61,521 nucleotides of DNA from the IMG/VR virus record IMGVR_UViG_3300042465_003931, positions 1 to 61,521 of that record; one strand, written 5' to 3'. The notes beneath the pieces were generated by a model. That model was not told the DNA's origin and ran no database searches. It was given only the letters and a program-made list of their open reading frames with translations. The stretch comes from a virus. The translations under genes were made by a program, and so were the position numbers. Shown piece by piece: positions 55,618-61,521 of the stretch (positions are counted from its first letter, which is position 1; each line of letters begins with the position of its first letter).

Positions 55618-56553
55618 ATGGCTGATTTTAAGTTCCCGGACGAGATTGAGTCGAAGTCCGAGCAGGAAAACGGCGTCTCTAGTGATGTTGAAACAGAACT
55701 TGAGACCGAAATCGAAATTGTTGACGACACTCCAGAAGAGGATCGCAATCGCGCTCCTATGAGGGAGCCTCCGTCGGATGTGACGGACGAAGAACTGGAG
55801 CAGTACAGCGACGGCGTCAAGAAGCGCCTCCAACACTTCTCCAAGGGCTACCACGAAGAGCGGCGGGCCAAGGAGGCAGCTTTCCGTGAGCGCGAAGAAG
55901 CTCTAAAACTGGCTCAATCGCTGGCAGAAGAGAATAAGCGTTTGCACGGAACCCTTGGTCAAGGGCAGAAAGCCCTGATTGAGCAGGCAAAGCAAGTCGT
56001 TGGAAGTGAAGTTGAGGACGCCAAGCGCGAGTATCGAGCCGCGTATGAGGCTGGGGACGCTGAAGCGTTGGTCGCGGCGCAGCAAAAACTGACTGCCGCC
56101 ACCATCAAGATGGATCGAATCAATTCGTTCCGTCCCCCAGTTGCACAACCTCAACAGAATGTGGTACAAACGCCGCCGTCAACTGTTGAAACGCAGGTTC
56201 CAAAGCCTGACGCCAAAGCCATTGCGTGGAAAAACGCCAATCCGTGGTTTGGTTCGGACGAGGAAATGACTGCGCTTGCAATGGCGGTACATGAAAAACT
56301 TGTGAAGCAAGGTGTAGACACCTCCAGTGATGACTACTACGGGCGGATCAACGCTCGGATGCGTCAAGTGTTTCCAGATGCGTTTACCTCTGCGAAACCG
56401 AGCAAAACTGTGGTGGCACCGGCAACGCGCAGCACAGCGCCCAAGAAGATCGTGCTGACGCAAACGCAAGTGAATCTTGCAAAACGTCTTGGCCTGACGA
56501 ATGATCAATATGCCAAGGCTGTGGCGGAAGAAATGAGGAAGCAAAATGGCTGA
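55618..56553 (+). CDS. Scaffolding protein
   Basis: 311 residues. Acidic N-terminus (ETELETEIEIVDDTPEEDRN), a long coiled coil (KRLQHFSKGYHEERRAKEAA then FREREEALKLAQSLAEENKR), a Pro/Gln linker and a conserved C-terminal helix pair (LTQTQVNLAKRLGLTNDQYA). This composition and the location before the capsid gene fit a scaffold. AAGGAG precedes the ATG. Confidence 0.8.
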   Translation: MADFKFPDEIESKSEQENGVSSDVETELETEIEIVDDTPEEDRNRAPMREPPSDVTDEELEQYSDGVKKRLQHFSKGYHEERRAKEAAFREREEALKLAQSLAEENKRLHGTLGQGQKALIEQAKQVVGSEVEDAKREYRAAYEAGDAEALVAAQQKLTAATIKMDRINSFRPPVAQPQQNVVQTPPSTVETQVPKPDAKAIAWKNANPWFGSDEEMTALAMAVHEKLVKQGVDTSSDDYYGRINARMRQVFPDAFTSAKPSKTVVAPATRSTAPKKIVLTQTQVNLAKRLGLTNDQYAKAVAEEMRKQNG

Positions 56554-56998
56554 ACGAATCTCCCGTGATATGGATACTCGTGCTCGTACCGAGCGTCCGA
56601 AGCAATGGATGCCGCCGGAACTACTTCCCTCCCCCAACCCGGAGGAAGGTTATGAGTTCCGCTGGATTCGCATCAGCACGTTGGGTCAGAACGACCCAAC
56701 CAATGTGACCTCAAAGCTCCGCGAGGGTTGGGAGCCCGTCAAGGCATCCGAGCACCCCGAAATCATGCACATGGGCAGCAACAACGCTCGCTTCCCGGAC
56801 TGCATTGAAGTGGGTGGCCTCATGCTTTGCAAAACCCCCAAGGAGTTTGTCCAACAACGCAATGTTCACTTCCAGAAGATGGCGGACGGGCAGATGCAGT
56901 CGGTGGACAATTCGTTTATGCGCGAGAATGATCGTCGGATGCCGCTGTTCCGTGAACGCAGCACCGAGGTGAAATTCGGGCGCGGTGCAGCAAACTAG
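56546..56998 (+). CDS. Head-assembly-associated protein
   Basis: 150 residues, start overlapping scaffold by 8 bp. YEFRWIRISTLGQNDPTNVT and LREGWEPVKASEHPEIMHMG occur in phage head-region proteins of unknown role that lie between scaffold and capsid. Many charged residues; no catalytic motif. Confidence 0.65.
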   Translation: MAERISRDMDTRARTERPKQWMPPELLPSPNPEEGYEFRWIRISTLGQNDPTNVTSKLREGWEPVKASEHPEIMHMGSNNARFPDCIEVGGLMLCKTPKEFVQQRNVHFQKMADGQMQSVDNSFMRENDRRMPLFRERSTEVKFGRGAAN

Positions 56999-57007
56999 GA
57001 GTTTTGA

Positions 57008-57874
57008 ATGTCTTATCCCTCTGTTGATCGGCCTTACGGCCTGATTCCGCAGAACCTGATCGGCGGACAAGTCTTCGCAGGTTCGACGCGGATGATCCCG
57101 ATTGCCTCCGGCTACACCACAGGTGTGTCTGGCGGCGGTCTCTTCTTTGGTGACCCGGTGAAGTTCACCAACACCGGCACGCTGATCACCTCTGGTCTGG
57201 CGTATAACACGGCTGCGGCGGAGACGGGCGGCACGCTCGGCATCTTCCTGGGCTGCGAGTACAGCCCTGCCGGTGGTCCGATCTACGGCAAGATCCGCTC
57301 CCAGTACTGGGCCAACGGTACGGTCGCCCCGGACGCCGTGGCTTACGTCTGCGATGACCTCGATGTCATCATGAAGGCAGCGGTGATCAGTTACACCACC
57401 GGCTCGACCATCGCCCCCGGTGCGGTCAGCGCTCTGTCGCTGGGCACGAACGTGTCCTCGATGGCCACCAACACCGCCAACACGGGTGTGAACGCCAACA
57501 CGGCGGGCAACTCGAACGTCGGTGTGATGGGCGGCTCGGGCAACGCTCGCCTGCTGACCACGACCCCGTTCCGCATCGTCCAGTTGGTGGAAGACACCAA
57601 GATGGTCACGCAGTCCATCGGGGCCACGACCAACGCCAACACGGCTGTCACGCTGACTGCGGCCAACGCCGACGTTCGCACGGGCATGCTCGTGACGGGT
57701 GCTGGTATTGCAGCGGGTACGGTGGTGGCTGCTGTCTCGGGCACGTCGGTCACCCTATCGGCCAACGCCACTGCAACGGCCACGGGCGTCACGCTGACTT
57801 TCGTCGGCTACCCCGAAGTGTTGCTGAAGTGGAACTTCGGCTACCACGCCTACCAAGTCGCCGTGGCGATCTGA
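57008..57874 (+). CDS. Capsid decoration/cement-like protein
   Basis: 288 residues. The start SYPSVDRPYGLIPQNLIGGQ and VFAGSTRMIPIASGY are typical of a protein encoded just before Mu gpT-like capsid genes in podophages; the middle holds FFGDPVKFTNTGT. Residues ~205-270 (ADVRTGMLVTGAGIAAGTVV then AAVSGTSVTLSANATATATG) are a small beta module that recurs as an insert in many virion proteins. Probably a decoration protein. Confidence 0.65.
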   Translation: MSYPSVDRPYGLIPQNLIGGQVFAGSTRMIPIASGYTTGVSGGGLFFGDPVKFTNTGTLITSGLAYNTAAAETGGTLGIFLGCEYSPAGGPIYGKIRSQYWANGTVAPDAVAYVCDDLDVIMKAAVISYTTGSTIAPGAVSALSLGTNVSSMATNTANTGVNANTAGNSNVGVMGGSGNARLLTTTPFRIVQLVEDTKMVTQSIGATTNANTAVTLTAANADVRTGMLVTGAGIAAGTVVAAVSGTSVTLSANATATATGVTLTFVGYPEVLLKWNFGYHAYQVAVAI

Positions 57875-57886
57875 GGAGTCTGAATC

Positions 57887-58798
57887 ATGGCAATTTCTCG
57901 CGCACAACTTCTCAAGGAACTGCTGCCCGGCCTGAACGCTTTGTTCGGTCTGGAGTACAAGAAGTACGGCGAAGAGCACAAGGAGATCTACGAAACGGAG
58001 ACCTCCGACCGCTCGTTTGAAGAGGAGACCAAGCTCTCCGGCTTCAGCGCTGCTCCGGTGAAAAACGAAGGCCAAGCTATCGCGTATGACAATGCGCAGG
58101 AAGCCTGGACCGCTCGTTACAACCACGAGACCATCGCAATGGGCTTCTCCATCACCGAAGAGGCGATGGAAGACAACCTGTACGACAGTCTGTCGGCGCG
58201 GTATACCAAGGCCCTGGCTCGGGCAATGGCTTACACCAAGCAGGTCAAGGCAGCGTCCATCCTGAACAACGGTTTCAACGCCGCTTTCACTTACGGTGAC
58301 GGCAAGAGCCTGTTTGCGACGGATCACCCGCTGGTCTCTGGTGGCACCAACAGCAACCGCCCCACGGTGGCCTCGGACCTCAACGAGACCTCCCTGGAGA
58401 ACGCCGTCATCCAGATCGCTGGCTGGACTGATGAGCGTGGTCTGCTGATCGCTGCCAAGCCCCGGAAGCTGATCGTTCCTCCGGCCCTGATGTTCGTTGC
58501 GACGCGCCTGCTGGAGACCAACCTCCGCGTCGGCACCACCGACAACGACATCAACGCGCTGAAGAACAATGGCAGCATCCCGGAAGGCTACACGGTCAAT
58601 CACTTCTTGACCGACACAAACGCTTGGTTCCTCAAGACCGACGTCCCCAACGGTCTGAAGCACTTTGTGCGTGTAGCCATGTCGACGTCGATGGACGCCG
58701 ACTTCGACACCGGCAACAGCCGGTACAAGGCCCGCGAGCGCTACAGCTTCGGGGTCAGCGACAGTCTGGGCGTGTACGGCTCCCCCGGCGCAAGCTGA
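57887..58798 (+). CDS. Major capsid protein (Mu gpT-like HK97 fold)
   Basis: 303 residues. LSGFSAAPVKNEGQAIAYDN, NHETIAMGFSITEEAMEDNL, YTKALARAMAYTKQVKAASI LNNGF and LFATDHPLVSGGTNSNRPTV are hallmark stretches of Mu gpT-type capsid proteins. C-terminal FRVAMSTS-like MDADFDTGNSRYKARERYSF is also typical. It is followed by a strong terminator. Likely folded with the GroES-like protein's help. Confidence 0.9.
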   Translation: MAISRAQLLKELLPGLNALFGLEYKKYGEEHKEIYETETSDRSFEEETKLSGFSAAPVKNEGQAIAYDNAQEAWTARYNHETIAMGFSITEEAMEDNLYDSLSARYTKALARAMAYTKQVKAASILNNGFNAAFTYGDGKSLFATDHPLVSGGTNSNRPTVASDLNETSLENAVIQIAGWTDERGLLIAAKPRKLIVPPALMFVATRLLETNLRVGTTDNDINALKNNGSIPEGYTVNHFLTDTNAWFLKTDVPNGLKHFVRVAMSTSMDADFDTGNSRYKARERYSFGVSDSLGVYGSPGAS

Positions 58799-58850
58799 GC
58801 CAAAACAAACCCCGCACGCCTCTCAACGATGCGCACCAGCGGGGTTCCTC

Positions 58851-58876
58851 AAGGCCCCTTCGGGGGCCTTTTCTTT
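58851..58876 (+). terminator. Strong intrinsic terminator after the capsid gene
   Basis: AAGGCCCC TTCG GGGGCCTT, an 8-bp stem with UUCG loop, then TTCTTTT. Just upstream AACCCCGC...GCGGGGTT forms a longer hairpin. It separates the highly expressed capsid gene from the fibre genes and would lower their expression. Confidence 0.85.
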
Positions 58877-58933
58877 TGCCTCAGCCTGTGCTAGGCTCGG
58901 GCAAGGCCCGAGAGGTCAAGCCGAGGACATCCT

Positions 58934-59218
58934 ATGTCAAATTTCATCGAGAACTCCAACCGTGCACCTGAGCTGCTGGAGTCGAATCTCAAGTCGCTGA
59001 TCACACCGGTGGCGAACTTCGTTGCCACGCTGACAGCGGGGGCAGGGTTGACCGTCGAGATGTTGGGCGACGATGGGGTCAATTACGGCACCTTCACGTT
59101 GACCGCACTGAATGTGCCGGTGGGGTCTGGTCTGTTGACTGCCTTTCCCGCCCGGATGCAGTTCCGTGTGACTGCGGGCACGGGTTCGTTCAACATCAAG
59201 GTCGTCATCACACCGTAA
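58934..59218 (+). CDS. Small virion protein
   Basis: 94 residues. PVANFVATLTAGAGLTVEML then GTFTLTALNVPVGSGLLTAF and QFRVTAGTGSFNIKVVITP suggest a compact beta sandwich. No family identified. A stem (CTCGGGC/GCCCGAG) and GAGGACATCCT lie before the ATG. First gene after the capsid terminator; probably decoration or fibre-associated. Confidence 0.6.
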   Translation: MSNFIENSNRAPELLESNLKSLITPVANFVATLTAGAGLTVEMLGDDGVNYGTFTLTALNVPVGSGLLTAFPARMQFRVTAGTGSFNIKVVITP

Positions 59219-59227
59219 GGACACATC

Positions 59228-60181
59228 ATGAGCACGTTTACCCCCGGTCCGGGCACCAAGTATCTTCTCTATTCTGGTGGAACCGTACCAACGGGTTCTG
59301 CTAATGGTGTCCTATATCTTGACGCAAACAAGGTAATTACCAGCGGTACTGCGTTGGCCTTTAACGGCACGACGCTGAGTGCCCCTGCTGTACAGGTTGA
59401 CAACCTCAACTTGGATGGCAACACGCTCCTTGCCACCGATACCAATGGTGGCATAAACCTTACTCCCAACGGTACAGGACGTGTCACTGTTACCAATCTG
59501 ACGACGACGTCGCCTCGGATTGTTACCGGCATCAACGACACGAATGGCAACGAGCTGTTCTTGTTCACTGCCACAGCTTCAGCGGTCAATGAGGTGACGC
59601 TGGCTAATGCTGCCACTGGTTTTGGTCCCCGGTTTACAGCGACGGGCGGTGACATCAACATCAATTTGGTGTTTGAGGCCAAAGGCACTGGTCAGGTGCA
59701 AGAGCGCATCACGTCCACCAACTATGCGCTGGCTTCTCAGTTTGACGTTGGCACAGAGCCCAACGACATTTCGCTGAACCAGTATCTTGGCACGCTGGCG
59801 TTCCAGAGTGCTGAAGCGGTGTCGGTGGGTTTCATTAGATCTAACGCAACCAATGGTTCGGGCTATGCGTTGGGCGCTGGTGGTGCCATCACGCAAGCGA
59901 CTGGCCGCACCACTGGTGTCACTGTCAATGCTGCCTGCGGTGCCATCACGCTGGTGTCTGCTGCCGGGTCTACGTCGCCTTCTAGCTTCACTGTGACGAA
60001 CAGCAGCGTAGTGGCGACGGACGTCATCATCCTCAGCCAGCGCAGCGGCACAGACAAGTATGTGTTGTTGGTGACGGCGGTTGGTGCTGGCTCGTTTGAA
60101 ATTACGGCATACACCACTGGTGGCACGACGACGGAACAGCCTGTCATCAACTTTGCCGTCATCAAAGCTGTTGCTGCTTAA
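59228..60181 (+). CDS. Fibre/appendage protein
   Basis: 317 residues. The N-terminus FTPGPGTKYLLYSGGTVPTG then SANGVLYLDANKVITSGTAL is closely similar to part of the protein at 4004-4906. The middle (GINLTPNGTGRVTVTNL) is shaft-like, and GTLAFQSAEAVSVGFIRSNA is a common fibre stretch. It probably forms a trimer with the fibre/spike gene next to it. Confidence 0.65.
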   Translation: MSTFTPGPGTKYLLYSGGTVPTGSANGVLYLDANKVITSGTALAFNGTTLSAPAVQVDNLNLDGNTLLATDTNGGINLTPNGTGRVTVTNLTTTSPRIVTGINDTNGNELFLFTATASAVNEVTLANAATGFGPRFTATGGDININLVFEAKGTGQVQERITSTNYALASQFDVGTEPNDISLNQYLGTLAFQSAEAVSVGFIRSNATNGSGYALGAGGAITQATGRTTGVTVNAACGAITLVSAAGSTSPSSFTVTNSSVVATDVIILSQRSGTDKYVLLVTAVGAGSFEITAYTTGGTTTEQPVINFAVIKAVAA

Positions 60182-60192
60182 CAGGGGGCAAT

Positions 60193-61443
60193 ATGAGTCT
60201 TTCACTAAACTATCCCACCATCAGCCCTTCGTTGCTGCTGGACTTTGCCAACAGCGGCAGGCTTGATCCTCAAGTCACTTTCACTCGTAGCAGCACGGCG
60301 ACGTTCTTCGACGAAACGGGCGTGCTAAGAACAGCAAACAACGATGTCCCACGCTTCGACTACAACCCTGCTACGCTGGCGGCTCAGGGGCTGTTGATTG
60401 AGGAAGCACGCACCAATTCCATTCGGAATAACACTGGTGTGGGGGCAGTGGCTGGTACGCCGGGGACAGACCCGACTAATTGGGTAAATACTATTGCGGC
60501 TGGTATTACGCAGCAAATTGTCGGAACAGGAACTGAAAACGGCATTACATACATCGACTATAAGTTTTCTGGAACTGCTGCTGGCGCTACCGTTATTCGT
60601 TTTGATGGAGAGACACAAGTTGTTGCGTCATCTGGTCAGGCGTGGACTGGCAGCACTTACGTCAAACTTGTAGCGGGGTCTCTTACAAACCTTGGTTGCT
60701 CGTTAAATATGCGTCAAGGTCTTGCCGCTGGTGGCCTTGTGTTGAATACAGACGTAGCTTTTACGCCAACCTCTGCCGCGCTAAATACTCAACGAATTGT
60801 CAACTCCGTTGCCAGTATGCAGGTAACAACGGAACGCATAATTAACCGCATCATTATTAATAGCACTGGTGCCATCGACATCACCCTCCGCATCGGCCTG
60901 CCCCAACTCGAACTCGGTGCCTTCGCAACTTCCGTCATCCCCACCACCACCACAGCCCTGACCCGTGCGGCAGATGTGGCGAGTGTAAATACGTTGTCGC
61001 CTTGGTTTAATAGCGCGTCTGGTACGATTTACGTTGAAGCGTCAATTCCTTTTACAACAGCAAATAGTCGCGGTCCAATTCGTTTTGATGATGGAACTGA
61101 CAGCAATCGCATCATGATGCGCAATGGCGGCGCAAATTCACGTTTTGACGGACGTGTAGTGTCTGGTGGCTCGAGCGTAGCAAACTTAGAGTCTGCTGCA
61201 ACTGCAATCACTGAAAACACAACTTTTAAGGCTGCTTTGGCATATGCGGTAAACGACTACTCGATGTCACTCAACGGCGGTACGCCACTAACAGATACAA
61301 GCGGAGCATTGCCCATTGGTTTAAGCAGGCTTTTGATTGGCAACGCAGAAAACACAACAAACCCTGCTGGATCGCTAATCCGCCGCATCGCCTTCTACCC
61401 CGTGCGCTTGCCCGACGCACAGCTCCAAGCCATCACCGCCTGA
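60193..61443 (+). CDS. Fibre/head-spike protein, allele C
   Basis: 416 residues: N-terminus MSLSLNYPTISPSLLLDFAN, FTRSSTATFFDETGVLRTAN, LLIEEARTN, middle of the B type (SIRNNTGVGAVAGTPGT and LRIGLPQLELGAFATSVIP), then PTTTTALTRAADVASVNTLS PWFN as in allele A, and the end YLxRIA-FYPVRLPDAQLQAITA. DNA identical to allele A at its 5' end (60300-60404) and to 1111-1237 from 61395 on. It looks like a chimaera of A-type ends with a B-type middle. Likely a surface glycan-binding protein. Confidence 0.8.
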   Translation: MSLSLNYPTISPSLLLDFANSGRLDPQVTFTRSSTATFFDETGVLRTANNDVPRFDYNPATLAAQGLLIEEARTNSIRNNTGVGAVAGTPGTDPTNWVNTIAAGITQQIVGTGTENGITYIDYKFSGTAAGATVIRFDGETQVVASSGQAWTGSTYVKLVAGSLTNLGCSLNMRQGLAAGGLVLNTDVAFTPTSAALNTQRIVNSVASMQVTTERIINRIIINSTGAIDITLRIGLPQLELGAFATSVIPTTTTALTRAADVASVNTLSPWFNSASGTIYVEASIPFTTANSRGPIRFDDGTDSNRIMMRNGGANSRFDGRVVSGGSSVANLESAATAITENTTFKAALAYAVNDYSMSLNGGTPLTDTSGALPIGLSRLLIGNAENTTNPAGSLIRRIAFYPVRLPDAQLQAITA

Positions 61444-61521
61444 GGAGCACACATGAGTCTTTCACAGAACTACCCAACAACAAGACCCACTCTGACGCTT
61501 GACTTTGCCAAGGCTAAGCGT
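61395..61521. repeat. 127-bp terminal overlap with 1111-1237
   Basis: The last 127 bases are identical to 1111-1237; the base before differs (T at 61394, A at 1110). A match of exactly this length at a contig end fits an assembly-graph overlap. With 1-105 equal to 60300-60404, it implies a closed circle of about 60.28 kb with two alternative sequences between these anchors. Confidence 0.8.
61453..61521 (+). CDS. Start of fibre protein B repeated at the right end (partial)
   Basis: 69 bases from ATG 61453, identical to 1169-1237 (MSLSQNYPTTRPTLTLDFAK). This is the same gene as 1169-2449 met again after going round the circle. It is an assembly overlap rather than a second gene. Confidence 0.75.
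   Translation, partial: MSLSQNYPTTRPTLTLDFAKAKR

Noticed and set aside
60193-61443. Diversity-generating retroelement acting on the fibre genes
   Set aside because: No reverse transcriptase and no template/variable repeat with adenine-specific changes; block-like mosaicism fits recombination better.
1-61521. Overuse of GTAAAC/GTTTAC throughout the genome as a regulatory signal
   Set aside because: Rough counting gives somewhat more than chance, mostly from Val-Asn and Phe-Thr/Val-Tyr codons; not enough to claim a motif.

Overview
The window looks like an almost complete genome of a tailed double-stranded DNA phage with a short, podovirus-type tail, assembled as a circularly permuted contig. 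The evidence is a full virion gene set (small and large terminase, portal, GroES-like protein, scaffold, Mu gpT-like capsid protein, adaptors, a P22 gp10-like nozzle, internal ejection proteins, lysis genes and fibres) with no tape-measure/sheath/baseplate set and no integrase. The last 127 bases equal positions 1111-1237, and the first 105 bases equal 60300-60404, so the molecule closes on itself at about 60.28 kb. The two ends carry alternative versions of one fibre gene. The host is probably a Gram-negative bacterium; many small accessory families resemble those of freshwater Burkholderiales phages, but this is an inference.

Layout. (i) 50047-61521, continuing through the join to 1-31017, is one rightward late block. 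It runs packaging and head genes (50047-58798), fibre and decoration genes (58934-5278 across the join), a run of small basic proteins (5280-7722), adaptors and fibres with a GIY-YIG homing endonuclease (7719-13121), lysis genes (13126-14802), nozzle and tail proteins (14807-17595), and internal proteins ending in a 3228-residue polyvalent protein (17605-31017). (ii) 35920-30989 is a leftward operon of small, mostly unknown proteins behind a near-consensus promoter at 35945-35972. It includes MazG-like, DUF3310, winged-helix and HNH proteins. (iii) 39244-36012 is a leftward recombination and regulation operon: PD-(D/E)XK exonuclease, DUF1071 annealing protein, SSB-like protein, AT-hook and ribbon-helix-helix proteins. 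(iv) 39255-44989 runs rightward: RusA, then about 740 bp without a gene that holds inverted repeats, a TTGACA/TACAGT promoter and a strongly structured RNA leader, then a replication operon ending in a TOPRIM primase-helicase. (v) 49554-44831 runs leftward: SprT-like zinc protein, MoxR/CobS-like ATPase, CobT-like VWA protein, a membrane micropeptide, a bL12-like protein. (vi) 49555-50046 and 50668-50872 are two regulatory intergenic regions with DnaA boxes, tandem repeats, a parS-like site and a LexA-type operator.

How it fits together. A 78-residue protein consisting only of a LexA-like DNA-binding domain (50873-51109) sits directly behind a GAAC-N4-GTTC operator. A second copy of that operator lies at the start of the structured leader of the replication operon. 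This suggests a small phage regulon linking the terminase region and replication. The exonuclease, annealing protein, SSB and RusA form a recombination module. The internal protein carries several enzymatic domains separated by recurring xSLR[E/D/G] motifs, suggesting modular exchange or processing. The best candidates for something undescribed are the structured RNA at 39961-40346, the LexA-domain-only regulator with its two operators, the parS site, and the modular giant protein.
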